A stretch of DNA of 64,000 bases from Nigrospora sphaerica (lineage: Eukaryota; Ascomycota; Sordariomycetes; Amphisphaeriales; Apiosporaceae). Below, piece by piece: positions 1 to 11,500 of the stretch. The DNA is taken from assembly GCA_018287875.1 (NCBI GenBank), contig JAGVVL010000001.1:1984001-2048000 (forward strand). Direction: 5' to 3'. Position 1 is the stretch's first letter; the number at the start of each line of letters is the position of its first letter. The notes beneath the pieces are model-generated. The model worked only from the letters and a program-made list of their open reading frames with translations. It had not been told where the DNA came from and made no database searches. The position numbers and the translations under genes are program-made.

Positions 1-1584
1 TTGCCGTCTATCAGTCTGTGGAGGTTCGTCGGACGAAGAGTCATCTATGTTGCTGGGCCTCCGCTTGAGACGCTGGCTTGTACTGGGCATGCGTACGAGA
101 TTGGGTATCTTTTGGAGGAAGCTGGCCCGACGCGCCGACGACGAATCACCTCTGCTGATTGACAGTTTCTTGAAAAAGCTGCCATTGGTGACCAATTCTA
201 CATCGGCGACGCTGGGCAGACTCCTTCGGCGTGTGCCCCAGGTGGCTGCTCTGGAAACCACAGAATCGTTGTCCCGGCACATCCTCTCGAATTTCTCCAT
301 CGCGTCCTTGGAAGTTTGCGGTTGGCTGGGGTTGCCGGTCTGCGATATTGCATGAACCCTGGGTGCATTAGACCAGGGACCCGTTTGGTGCATGATATCC
401 AAGTCTTCCAGTGTGATCGGCCTGCTCTCCAAGTCTGTACGGTAGTACGGCTGATCGGGAACAAACTTGTTCTCTGTTTTGTCGCCCAATGCAATGTCAT
501 CTGTCTTCGTGTTCACCTCGTCTGCCGGTGCGATACTGGCACTGGAGGAGGATGAAGACGATGCTACCCCACCGAAAGGGACGTCGACTGTCTCTGAGAC
601 CCAAGCGGCAACTTGGGCGTTGCGCTCGACGAGCTGGCGGCCGGCGGCAAGCTGGTTGATGCTCTCAGTCTCCTGGGAAGAGCGCTCCTCAGGGGCGAGC
701 CCGCAAAGGCCAGTTGCCTGGTCGGGCTGCCACGTCCCGTGTGCATCCCGGGAGACGTTTGACAGCGAACCGTGCATGGTCTGGACAGATACAGCGTCGT
801 CCATGGACAGCCCTTGCGGTGCTGCCCAGAGGTTCACATTGTCAGCCCCGAACTCAGCTGCGGGTTCGGGCTCCAAGCCACGCTCAAATGGGTGGGCATG
901 GTGCTCTCCATCCCTCTCCCACATGGAGACAGTCACGCGCGGACTCTGGCTCGCCATGGCAGTGTGGCTTGGCGCAAGACTGTCGTCGCTGCTGGACCAA
1001 TTTCCTTGGTTGGTGTCAATTGCTGGTCGTGTCGCGGCAACGCCGGTGTCACAGGAGAGAGGGTTTGAGTGCGATGTGGTATTGGGCAAAGCGCGGGGAG
1101 ACTCGGGATTGGATTGTTCAGCCACAGGATAGCAGTCGCTTCCAACATATCCTGCAGTCGCACTCAGGCCGTGGTCAGTGACACCAAAATCAACATGGCC
1201 GAACGGAGCCGCCGTGGTGGGCAGAGTGGCGCTCTGCGTGTCCGTCGGTTGCTCGTCCAGGAAAGCAGGCGTGCCACCCTGAGATTCATCAAAGTTGACA
1301 CCGAAGAATGGATCTTCACTGAAGTCGCTTTGGTACAGGCTTTGCGTCGAGACGGACTCTGCTGGCGTGTTGGAAAAGTAAGAAGGGGACGCCGAGTTGC
1401 TTTGGATGTAGGAAGAATGCGGCGACAGAAGAGTAGACTCCGGAGCACCGCCGACGTGGTTGAGGCCGAGGTGGTGGTTTTGGGTCTGGACGGGCGTGCT
1501 ATAGTGGGGTGCGTGGATGTGGTCCCTTGAGCGATCACGGTGGCCATGCAATGACGACGGCGAAACAGCGTATACCGAAGACAT
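1..1584 (-). CDS. Ser/Pro/Gln-rich protein of unknown function, N-terminal 528 residues (partial)
   Basis: An uninterrupted minus-strand frame runs from the ATG at 1582-1584 to the left edge. I checked all 528 codons and found no stop, so this is the 5' part of a larger gene. The product is low in hydrophobic residues and rich in Ser, Pro, Gln, Asn and Asp, as expected of a disordered fungal regulatory protein. Landmarks are an acidic/aromatic patch DPFFGVNFDESQGGTP near residues 95-110, a Ser run near residue 340, and a basic C-terminal part ending SQRLKRRPSNIDDSSSDEP. No catalytic domain or zinc finger lies in the visible part, so I assign no function. The ATG is the first in frame. A TATATA sequence lies only about 35 bases upstream, which would leave almost no leader; it may be fortuitous. 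The coding call is strong; identity is unknown. Confidence 0.75.
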   Translation of the reverse strand, partial: MSSVYAVSPSSLHGHRDRSRDHIHAPHYSTPVQTQNHHLGLNHVGGAPESTLLSPHSSYIQSNSASPSYFSNTPAESVSTQSLYQSDFSEDPFFGVNFDESQGGTPAFLDEQPTDTQSATLPTTAAPFGHVDFGVTDHGLSATAGYVGSDCYPVAEQSNPESPRALPNTTSHSNPLSCDTGVAATRPAIDTNQGNWSSSDDSLAPSHTAMASQSPRVTVSMWERDGEHHAHPFERGLEPEPAAEFGADNVNLWAAPQGLSMDDAVSVQTMHGSLSNVSRDAHGTWQPDQATGLCGLAPEERSSQETESINQLAAGRQLVERNAQVAAWVSETVDVPFGGVASSSSSSSASIAPADEVNTKTDDIALGDKTENKFVPDQPYYRTDLESRPITLEDLDIMHQTGPWSNAPRVHAISQTGNPSQPQTSKDAMEKFERMCRDNDSVVSRAATWGTRRRSLPSVADVELVTNGSFFKKLSISRGDSSSARRASFLQKIPNLVRMPSTSQRLKRRPSNIDDSSSDEPPQTDRRQ

Positions 1585-1954
1585 GATGGAGGGGGACTGG
1601 GAGGGGTGGCTTGGGCTGTGTATATATCGGGTCGCGGAGCTGAGCCCTCTAACTGCTGGAGGTGGTAGATGGCCGCACTGTCAGCCGGCTCATGTTTCTC
1701 ATGCGCAGACCTCCCGCATCAAGGGGTGGAGAAAGCAGCAGGCGCCGGGTCTTGGGCAAAATGCGCAAGCGCAAGCGCATGGAGGGGTTAACAAGAGATC
1801 GCAGGAACGATTCGTGCTTGTCGCTCGAGACGGAAGCGGCGCCGATACGGCGGCAACCACGTTGCAGAACAGTACAGCACGCAGCAAGATGGCAACAAGA
1901 GATGGATTCAGGAGACGGTGGTCAAGAGAGAGGTTTCCATGAGCGCGTCAGAAC

Positions 1955-2011
1955 GAGGGAGAGAAAGAAGGAGAGAGAGGGAGGGAGAGGGGGAGGGAGA
2001 GAGCGCGAGAG
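1955..2011 (-). promoter_or_regulatory. CT-rich tract upstream of the left-edge gene
   Basis: The plus strand is almost pure purine here (GAGGGA/GAGAGA), so the coding strand of the left-edge gene carries a long CT tract 370-430 bases before its ATG. Pyrimidine tracts are common near fungal transcription start sites. That this one works as a promoter element is inference. Confidence 0.3.
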
Positions 2012-3322
2012 GACCTGGTAACTCGAGGTTGGGGGCTGACTGCAGCTGCGTTTCGTTTCCTCTCCCAGCGCGGCGGCGCTTAACGGAAGTGGGGTCGGCA
2101 AGGCCAGCCGGGATGATGGGAGGTGGAAATACACGGAGCGGCGCAGATCAGCGCTGGCTGTCGGTTCCTTGCGACAAGGTGCGGATGGATTGCGCCCAGG
2201 ATGCCGGTACTATGCACAGGGCGGCAGCGGTTTGGGGTCGGGAAAATGGGACTGGCACTGGGACTGTGACCTACTGGCGAGGGAAGCACGGGGACGCGAG
2301 GGCGGCAGAGGGAGCAGCGAGGTTGACGAGGCGTCTGATTCCACCGGAGCTCTGGTTGGCAGGCAGAATGATGGGGCAGACTGATTCGGTGCTGCGGCTG
2401 AAAACACAGGGACCCATGGATGGACGGGCAGACGGAGGAGGTGAAGTAACTCGATTCTACCTACCACACCTCCCATATCGCATCTGCGTCCAGCTCACGC
2501 CCGCATTTCCATTCAAACCGGCCAACAACTCCAACAAGGCGTTTCGGACGGGAGGGCGGGGATGCTGGTCAGGCGTTCTACTCAGCCCAGCGCGCGGGTA
2601 CACCAGGGCCGCAGGGGTCCCACACACGGGTCGCTCGCCCGCGCCAGCCAGGAAGAGCCCGCGTCCGCAAGTGGAAGCACGCGAATGGGCTTGCTTGACT
2701 CGAGCGTGGCAGGACATGCACCGCTCACCGAAGACCGCGACGGGTTGGCTCAGTCCATGTCCCACGACCATGGACGGTTGATGGCTTGGCTGCCCGCAAA
2801 CACTGCTGCTCTCCCTCTGCGCACCCCGGCTGCATAAGTCGTTAGGCGGTCGGCTCGGCGTCCGTCGCCTGTGTCGACCGGGGCACCTCTTATCGTCGGG
2901 CTTCCTGGGCTTGAGCCATGGCAGTCAAGGAACCATCCCAGGTTTGCTCAGGGCTCGGGGAAGGGGGGGCTGGGAAAGGTAGGGTAAGACAGTCGCTTTC
3001 ACCGTCACCCGACGGACCGTTGCCGACCAGGCCTCCCATCTGCATTCCGATAGCCTCAGCCTGGTTAGGAAGGTGCATGCATGAAGCTGACCCGAGGAGG
3101 TACGCCCATCGCGTGGTGGTGAGATGCCCGGCTCGTCGTTTTGCCAGAGCCGCGCTGCTTGACGAAGTGCGTGCTGGCCGGGGGGTAGAAAGCTGACATT
3201 GACATCACGTGCATCATGAATGCATGTTTCTGATAGGGACCATGTAGGTACCTATAGTAACACAAGCTAGTTGTATGGAAAGCAGGTCGGCCGACAGATG
3301 TAAATAGGCTCGTGGTTTTGCA

Positions 3323-3355
3323 CAGCCGCAGCCGCAGCCGTAGCCGCAGCCGCAG
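3323..3355. repeat. Hexanucleotide repeat (CAGCCG)5
   Basis: Five tandem CAGCCG units, the fourth altered to TAGCCG, followed by a partial unit. It lies in intergenic sequence and is probably a simple microsatellite. Confidence 0.85.
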
Positions 3356-4754
3356 CACAACATCCACCACCAGGGATAATAACACTAAATTCCAGCAGTA
3401 CCTCATTCAGAGCGGGTGGCACGACATCCATCCCGTCCGCACCAGACCCATAAGAATGCGCCTCCGACAGCAGCAACTGCCAGCTTGCCGCTTTGTACGG
3501 AGCATTTGCTACCCTCCTTGCGCGCCAGGCACGCATGGGTTGCCGCTCTGTGAAAGGGAAGAAGGAGGGGGCCGAAAAACCATCCACACGGTCAAGCCAT
3601 CCTACAGCTTACCTGTTGACGTTACACAATGACAGCGAAGACGGTGCTCAGCCGCTGTTTCCTTAAGAAGGTAGTACATACTTGCTTACGACTTCCAAGC
3701 CGGACAGGCGACCCGGAGCATGGTGACATTGGTCGCGACAGGTCTCGACTCCTCGTGGGCACAGGGTTGCATCGAGCTAAACTGCTCCAACGTACCATTG
3801 TACAACTAGCTCTGGCAGGCTGGTGTATTATTAGTGACGGGGGCCGTTTCTACGAGTACAACCACTGACATCGCTACCATGGATGACAGCCAACCTCGGC
3901 GAGCGCGCCGTCGGTGGGGCCCTGCCTGGCCCTGTCTGACGTCCGCCCGTGGCTCCAGTTGTGCGAATCGGGTATGGCATTGAATGGGCCAACATGGATG
4001 GGGGGAAAGAACGGGATGGGGAGATGAAGAAGATCCATTTCGCGCTAGCCGGGCCGCCCAGGTCCAAGTTCAGCCCTCCAGGCCTGTACATCCAGACATG
4101 TTACATGGGATGTCCTTCATGGGGCGGGGGGCAAACGGAGGCATCGCGATGTTCCCACAGAGTGTTAAGCTTCCAATCCCAGGGCACGGATACTGGCCTC
4201 CCTACCGGGCGATGCTCCAGTCTGATTAAGGTTGGTCCCTCCCGGTAGCTGGCTCGAGGCAGATGAATAGAGGTACCTACAAGTAGTCCATAGGGCGGGC
4301 AAGGAAAGAGAGGTGGGAACAGCCCTGCCCATTTCGGCAAAGGGCTGAACAGCTCGCTCCACAAGCCAGAACACTGCCGACCTAGCCCGTTATGAAGTAC
4401 CTGCCCGGGTACCCAAGCACTCTGGCTCATCTTTATCCTGCACATGACCTTCAGAACCTCCCCGCGTTATCGTGCGGCCATCCAAGGTGAAAGCGCGTCT
4501 GCGTCATCAAAGGCGTGAAGCCCAACCACGCCCATCAGAGAAATGTTCCAGGTTGGTTGCCCCCCGCCTCGCTGGATAGCCTCGGGGCCGAGGAGGGCAA
4601 AATGCTGACGTCTATTTACCCACCTCGTCCACTTCAGCCACATCCAGAAGAGTAAGTGGGCAAACCCGGCATCACATCCGCTGGGATCGCTTTCTCAATG
4701 CGCCCTGGATAACATGCGGCTCTTGTTCCCCAATGTAGTCACCTTCATCTGCGG

Positions 4755-5236
4755 ATGCACCGCGCCCGCTCCGTCATCCTCACCTCGGACGAGTAAGCAG
4801 CCCACCCTCGCCCCCCCCCCCTCCCCCGCCGTCCTCGTGCCTTTGGCGCGGGGGAAAGCGAGAGCGCGTGCCTGAACCGAAAAACCCCCCTCGTGCCAGG
4901 CTCGTCGAGATCCGCGCCGCGCAGCGAACCTTTGAGGGCGCGTACATGCGGACGGCGCTGTCGCAGTTCAGCTTCGCCCTCGTCATCCTCAAGGTCTTCA
5001 CGTCGGAATTCTACGCCACTGGCGCCCTATTCTCGCTGTACGGGGCCTGCGTGCTGCTGGTCGCCATCTACCGCCGCTACCAGGGCAACCGGCAGTTCTT
5101 CACCACCAAGGACGGCGAGGGTCACCTGCACAAGAAGTTCCGCACCAGCGGCAATAGTGTAGCCTTCCTGACCATCCTCAGCCTCTGCGCCTACATCGTG
5201 CTCATGGTGCTTACCTGGCAGCTTTCCGCCGCCTGA
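4755..5236 (+). CDS. DUF202 family small membrane protein
   Basis: Two exons, 4755-4792 and 4900-5236, with a 107-base GT/AG intron, give 124 residues. The splice joins MHRARSVILTSDE to LVEIRAAQRTFEGAYMRTAL, restoring the DUF202 signature (an E..A..RT..A..RTAL-type amphipathic start leading into the first membrane helix). Three membrane helices are visible at about residues 31-47, 53-71 and 99-118, with a basic loop between the second and third. DUF202 (PF02656) occurs in bacterial YidH and in the yeast vacuolar VTC polyphosphate complex; the role of stand-alone fungal members is not established. An in-frame stop at 4710-4712 with no intervening ATG supports this start. The unspliced frame gives only a GTG start and lacks the N-terminal motif, which favours the spliced model. 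It converges with the Zn2Cys6 gene downstream. Confidence 0.85.
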
Positions 5237-7099
5237 GCCACCGCGAGGGCCGAATGGACGAAGCGGGGGAGAAGACGTCCATCTATCCCCCCCCTCGCTA
5301 GCCGTGGGGTGCAATCCAACGAGCCTCTTACGTCTTGCGGGGAGTCCCGTATGTCTTGCGGGAGTCCCGTACGTCTTGCGGGGAGTCACGCGTACGTGTG
5401 CACGCAGACTTTGAGGTTCTCGGTTATAGCTCCTGCAACGAAGGATTCAGTAGTACCTTAAGGGGCAACAATATTGAACAGATGAACGCATTATATAGCC
5501 ACTGGCAGTGTTGTCCCCTTTCGTTTTATGCGCCTTGCAAAGCAGGGACAAATAACACGTAGGAAGAGCCCGCGCGGCCCCCAGTAACACTGCAGTGCCA
5601 TGGACGCCCACTCGTTATCGTAGGGCTTAATGGGCCAGTAGCTAGGAGGATGCCACTTCGTTGCCAGAACTTCCGGTCAGCCTGATTCGGACCAATGGCG
5701 CACTGACAACCTTATTCACGGCAGGACGACGGGCGCCTCAGTCACATCTTTTCTATTTACCCAGTGCACATAGGTATAGTCATGTGGCAGGACGATTTGT
5801 TCAACCCGAGACATATTCCATTCTCGTAGACACGGCATATAAACGTTCGGTTCCGGAGGCGTGATTGAACACGATATTCGTGTAGCCGCACAGCGTGTTG
5901 TGCGACGGTTGGGGTATCGAAATTAGGGTACATCCTCCGCATGGACGACGGGCAGAAAAATGCAAACAAGCAGCGGGGAAGAAAAGACGCGCAATTGAAG
6001 TGCAGTGAATCGAAGACGAGCGGCATGAACAACGTGAAAATGCAAGGTGTCCTCCTCCCACTCCGGTTCCGATCAGCCCCCCCTCCCCTATGAAGAATGC
6101 TTTGTCTCCATGCTATATGCTAGAAACTTTTCGTGTGTGTGGCAGCGACGACGACGGCGACATTGTCGGTGATGATAGGGATGTCGGCAACGTGAATGAT
6201 GGTAAAGATGACAATCGAGAGAATATATGGGATGAGGCGGCGGATAGGATGGCCCCTGTCTCAGGCTCCCACCGGACCAGTATGGGTGGGGTACCGAAGA
6301 AACCTTGGTGACCCTCAGGGCGCGGATGGCACCTTGAAGGAACGTGCCGGTTCGTCTGGTCACATGACAAAGCATGCAAGTTGGCGAGCCCCTCGCCGTA
6401 CCCCTTCATCGAGGGTCCGCGAGTAAAATTTCATGACGGGTGAGAGCGCCTTGCCGTCGGCTGTCGGCGCCGTGTGGGGAAGACTAGCTCTCCTCTGAGG
6501 AGCGTGACCCCTTGTACCGGCCTACCATCCGGCGTGACTAGCCACGAAAGGCGGCACGGGCAGATTGGACCGCCGCTGCGGTCCGGAGAAGGCAAGGACC
6601 TCATTGTACGGGGCACATTTGAAACCGGTTTGCAGAGGCTCTCTGTCCTGGTGGCAGTGAACGTGGTGCTGTCAGGGGGTCCAAGACGTTTCGAAAATCC
6701 AGTATGCGTTTGCGAATCGCCAAGCGAGGTTGCAACCAGGGGGGGCCCCTTGAGAATTCGGGCGGCACCGTGACACTGCACCGGGTCCCTTTTTCTGGCT
6801 TCACCTCCCAAAAGGAGCATTAAAAAACAGGAATTAGCCCTGTAGGAGAAAAGATGGTGTCGTCGGATTAAAGTTCCTTCGTGCGGCCCGCCGGGCAAAC
6901 GCGCGTGGATGAGCCTCGGGTATAGGTTGCCTGTTTCCTGCACAAATGCTCCGCCACTTCAGCGCCCCTGGTTTCTTTCTCGTTCTGCTCTCTTTCTCCC
7001 GTCGGGAAGAGATGGGGGAAAGGGCATTGTGTGGCCATATGGGGGTGGGGCCCGCCTCCTCAACCACCTCCCCCCGCTCGGAACGCGTCTTCGCCCGCG
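5237..7099. other. Convergent intergenic region, about 1.9 kb
   Basis: This stretch lies between the 3' ends of the DUF202 and Zn2Cys6 genes. Apart from a three-copy tandem repeat at its left end I see only short overlapping frames without protein features. Confidence 0.6.
5329..5390. repeat. Three-copy tandem repeat, 20-21 bases
   Basis: Three adjacent copies of TACGTCTTGCGGGGAGTCCCG. The second lacks one G and has T for C at position 3; the third ends in ACG. The array starts about 90 bases after the DUF202 stop codon, so it probably lies in or near that gene's 3' UTR. Confidence 0.9.
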
Positions 7100-8596
7100 C
7101 TATCGCCCGCCGTAGTACAAAGCTTCGGCCTGGTGGTGCATGTGTTCGGTCGCCGGCGCGTCGTGCGGCCCGGAAGCACCCTCGTTGTACCAGCCGTAGC
7201 CGTCGCCGGGCCGGCCGTAGCCGTAGGGCTGCGCCCAGGCGCCGTAGCCGGGCGTTGGGGCGGGGCCGGTGGAGATGGCCGGGTGCGCGCCGGCGGCGGT
7301 GCCCGGCATCGGCCCCGGCACGCTGGTGGCGACGGCGTGCGGGTACGCGTCCGACGGCGTCGTCGCCGCCGACGCCCGTCGCTCGTACGCCCGCGGCAGC
7401 GGCGTGCCGGCGACCTGCGACACGGGCGAGTACGGCTCGTGGTGCGGCTCCTCGCCGTACGAGGCCGACCGCGCCGCCGCCGGGTACGGCGTCCACCCAA
7501 TGTCCTCGGGCCGGCTGACGGCCTCGCCCACCACCGCTGCCGGCCCCCCCGCCGCCGGGGCCCAGGCGGCCGCGGGCGGCGCCGCGTGCGCCGCGTACGG
7601 CGAGAAGGACGGCGTCACGGGCGACGTGTGCGGGTACGTCCCCCGCCACGCACCGCTCACCTCGTCGGTCGGCTTGCTCGCCGCGGCGCCCGGGTCTGCC
7701 GGCATCCAGCTGGCTACGCCCGAGTTGAAATCATAGGCCCGCGAAGTCGCCACGCCGCCTGGAACTGTTTCTCTCACACTTAGCACGTCTCTTCATCACG
7801 CTGCCGCACCGGCACGTCCTAAACGCGGGGTGCAACCTACTCTCCGGGCTGGCGGAATAGTTTTCCGTCGCTTGGTGCTGCATCGATGACGGCGGCCCCA
7901 TGTTTGGTAACGGCGGTGCCGTCACCAACTGCGGGTAAGACGGTTGTCGCGGGATTCCGTTTGCGCGGCCCGTTTGCATCGCTGGCGAAGAGGACGCCGA
8001 CGGGATCTTGGGCATGGGCACTACCGACGGCCGGACTCCCGATTTCGGACCTGGCAGGGTCGGTGGTTGTTGGTCTACGGGGAAGAAGCTGCACTCCTTC
8101 TTCAGGCGGATGCAGTTCATGCACCGACCGCTCGGGTCCGCCGGCTGGAGGATGCATCTGATCTTTCGCCGCCGGCAGTGGCCTGGAAGAAGCTGTCAGC
8201 GCGCTGGCCGTGGTCCGGAGGAGTCTCTGGCCCCCGCGGGACGGAGGACGACTTACCACAGGCTACAGAGGTACGGTGGTAGCCCAGCTTGTTTCGTCGC
8301 TTCTCGTTGGAGAGAGCCAGGTGGCCTTGGTCCTGGTCGTTCGCCCCCTGTGCTCTCACGTTAGGGGTTGAGAGTACTTTCCTCAATCTGGAATTGGACA
8401 AGGACTCTCGGCGTTGGGCGAGGGACATCATGGCATCCTGGGTTGAAGGAACGGGCTGGGCGGAATGGGCTGTCTTGGTTCTTACCTCCATTGAGGAAGC
8501 GGATGGCGTCGCATAGCCATTCAAGTAGCTGGAATGCGAAATGCCCAAATCGCTGCCATTGGGCGGCGGCGGCGGCGGAGGATACTGGTAGGACAT
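7100..8596 (-). CDS. Zn2Cys6 (GAL4-type) transcription factor
   Basis: Three exons, 8257-8596, 7841-8182 and 7100-7758, with introns of 74 and 82 bases, encode 446 residues. The first intron interrupts the zinc cluster; splicing gives C113-x2-C116-x6-C123-x10-C134-x2-C137-x6-C144, a canonical binuclear cluster with the basic stretch RRRKIRC. The N-terminus begins MSYQYPPPPPPP and is otherwise disordered. After the cluster comes a Pro/Ser-rich segment, and the last 220 residues are rich in Ala, Gly, Pro and Tyr. No fungal_trans middle homology region is visible, so it is a small regulator of the DNA-binding-domain-plus-disordered-tail kind. It is presumably nuclear and binds CGG-type sites; its targets are unknown. 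All exon phases agree. It has no tight gene partner. Confidence 0.88.
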
Positions 8597-11500
8597 GGTG
8601 ACGGTCGAGGCCTGGGCGGATGCTCGGCTGACGTCTCCGGCTTCGACTTATCGGGATACGTCGACGCGTTCTCTGTCCCAAAGGGGATGGGGTGGAGGGG
8701 AGGATGTTGCCTTGATGGGACGCCCGGGTCTGGAGATGATCTCCTCTGCCCAGCGGGACGACAATGACGGCGATCGGACCTGGTCAGTCCGCCGGGTCCT
8801 GGAAGAGGTGATGTTGCCCTGGTCCTTGGCAACGACAGAGAGGGGCAGTCGAATTTCCAGGGGCAAATCTACCGCCCAAGACTGGACAAGCGGCTCAGAT
8901 GCCCACTGGCTGGAGGGAGGTGTCCTTGGAATACACGGGCGGGAGATGACGGAGAGCCAGGGGGGCAAATGGGGCCGGTCGAGAGCGGCGAGGCGCTTGC
9001 GGAACTGTGAGCCAGACTTGTTTCCAATGCGACCATAACAGTCGTCGGCCCTCCCAATCAAGCGAACAATGCGGCAAGGGTTCCTTTGGACGCGGCACGG
9101 CTGGATGCGCAATACGGCAGCGCACGCGAGCGTCCACGCCTCAATGAAACGCTATAACCGCAGCACTCTCGGAGCGGGACACAAAGAGACGCTGTCTACG
9201 TCTGTGTTGGGAGAACCCGTAGAGCTGCGGCCCGGGAAGTGGGTTTAGGACTGGTCGTGTCTGGGGAACGGGACAGAGGCCGGTATTGTCGATGCAGTGG
9301 TTGACGGGCTGGGCCGCCTTGTCCTGGACGCGAATGGGGGATGAGGTCTGGAGGTATAGAGGGAAGGGCCGGCGGCGTATGAAGGGAGTGAGAGGACCAG
9401 CAATGCCCTCGATGGTCGTCTGGCGTAGCTGGGTATATGAAGTCCAGCGAAGCTGTCCAAAGGCCGATGCCGTGGTTGGAGGGATTCGGGCCGGGGTCTT
9501 GACAAGCAGCGATGAGTGGACAGTGACAGTGACAAGCAACTACCTATAGCCCGACGCCACGCCTAGTGCTACCGTCGAACCAGGAAGACCCTGCACCCTT
9601 CAGCAGATGACATGCGATGGCGGCATGTGGGATCGGGGTCCGGTGAGGAAGTCGACAATTTCCCTCCGTTCCTTTTTGGTCACCGTTTTCGTTTTTGGCT
9701 CTGCTTGCGTGGGCCTGGCAAGCTTCGAAGGAGGGCGGAGGTGATGCCGGAAAAGAAGGACGGCGAAGAAGACGACGAGGACGACAGCAACGACAACGAC
9801 TATGACCACGGGCGGCGGCGTGAATACACGAAGAGGGTTCCAGAGGGTCGAGCTCGACGGATGACGGATGGGTCCGCACACCAAATAATGACGCCAGAGG
9901 CTGGGGGAGAGAAAACTCCGAGTCTTTCTTTCTTCAAGGTCCGGGTTCTCCCTCGATACTCGAGGCCTGGAGGGGGGGGGGTCGAAGAGGGGGGCTGGCC
10001 TATTATTACTTTTGCTGCTGGCCTTGCTCGAGAGACCCACGTACATGCTTATAACAGCACGCAGAAGAGGAAAAGTAAGTCTCAATTCGCCCTCTTCCCT
10101 GGCGACGATCACCGGACGTCAAAGACGCTTTGTCTCGCTGCTCCGAGTTGCGCGGTGTTCGGGCCCTCGCATTGAGGTCTTTGCAATATACTTTCTGGCG
10201 AGAGGGGAGGGGTGAAACACAGCAGAAGGTTGCCAGCCAATAGCCCGGTCCAGCAGCCCCCGGAGGGCGGCGATTTTGGATATGCTATGTCATGCCCTCG
10301 CGGGCTTGTCATGGTGGTTGGCAGCCAGTCTGTCGGGCAGCATGACGCGAGGTATGCGGTCAACTGCTGGGTTGCTGTATCAAGAGGCAGGGGTGGAGAG
10401 AATCTACTGGGCCACGGGGCCGGCCCCGGACGACTATGTGCCAGAAGCGGTTCTACCGCTCCTCCTTCTCATAACAGCCAGCCGGAATTCCGGCCAGGCT
10501 GAGAGCGGTGTCGAGGGGGGGCAGAGAGGCAAGAGACAGGGTCCCCAAGTGCTTCAGGTACCCGGGCGGCAATCGCATGAATACCGGGGAGGTCGACGAA
10601 CGTCGAATATAGTGGCGGGCCGGAGCTGCTCGTAGTTCCCACACCCACCGGGTCAGCCCATCTGGGCTTGGAGATTAAAGCACCTCATGGCCGGCAGGGT
10701 TGTGTGTACATTGGCATCCGTCAGCGTAGGATGAAGGAGGGCCGAGGTCGTAGTACTCTTGGGAGCGCTCCTCGATGGGGCTAGGATTGATACCTGCAAC
10801 ACGCCTAGCCGGGCCCTTTTTCAAGTGAGAGTGTGAGCTCTCCAAGATGAACAATGGCAGGCCAGGCCCCGGGGGGGGGGCACCTTCCCCCCCGGAATGC
10901 CTTTGAGGGCAGGCAGAGGGCGGCTGTCTCATAACTCTGGTGCTCCCTCATTTCCTTCCTGAAAATAGAATTGAGTTGGCCTCATAATGGAGCGGCACCG
11001 CTTCCTTTTGCGCCCCCCGCCAACTAACTGTGCAATGAGTGAGAAGCGAGTGCTACTATGTAGACACCGGCTGGCCAACCCACCCCAGAGGGGGCCTTCG
11101 CAACATACGACTAGATCTCACGCATTCCTGTCCCTGCCCCATGCCCACCACTCACTCCCTCTCATTATATCCCTTAGCCGGAAGACTGCCCACTAGCACG
11201 GCGGAGAAGGCCAGGTGGATCTCCTGACCCCTGCCCGGGGCCAGCCTGTCAAGCCTGGCGATCCCGGTGGCAGGTTTGTACAGCGTCCAAGCGCATACGC
11301 AGGACGAGTTGGGACGACGGGGCAACAGACACAAGCAAGCAGGCCGGAGAAGAGACGAGCCCCAGAGAGCCCAGAACGAGATGCATTAGGACGAAAACCC
11401 CTGTCACGGGCTCTCTGGGGCTGCCCGGCCCAGCCGGGCCTGGTACAGGCTCCGGGGATAGCACTTGGTTTCTTTTTTTTTGCTTCGCCAAATTCCTTTT

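Larger units (their letters stand above)
1585..4754. other. Divergent intergenic region, about 3.2 kb
   Basis: This space separates the starts of the left-edge gene and the DUF202 gene. Short open frames occur on both strands, but none has recognisable protein features or a consistent splice structure. It contains a pyrimidine tract (on the minus strand), a hexanucleotide repeat and two TAGGTACCTA-type palindromes at 3245-3254 and 4271-4280. Confidence 0.6.

Noticed and set aside
5329..5390. Possible CRISPR-like array
   Set aside because: The units are directly adjacent with no spacers, and the genome is eukaryotic.
9600..10112. Minus frame with a Val-rich membrane-like helix
   Set aside because: The apparent helix is only the complement of a GAC/GAG-rich stretch; the rest has no protein features.
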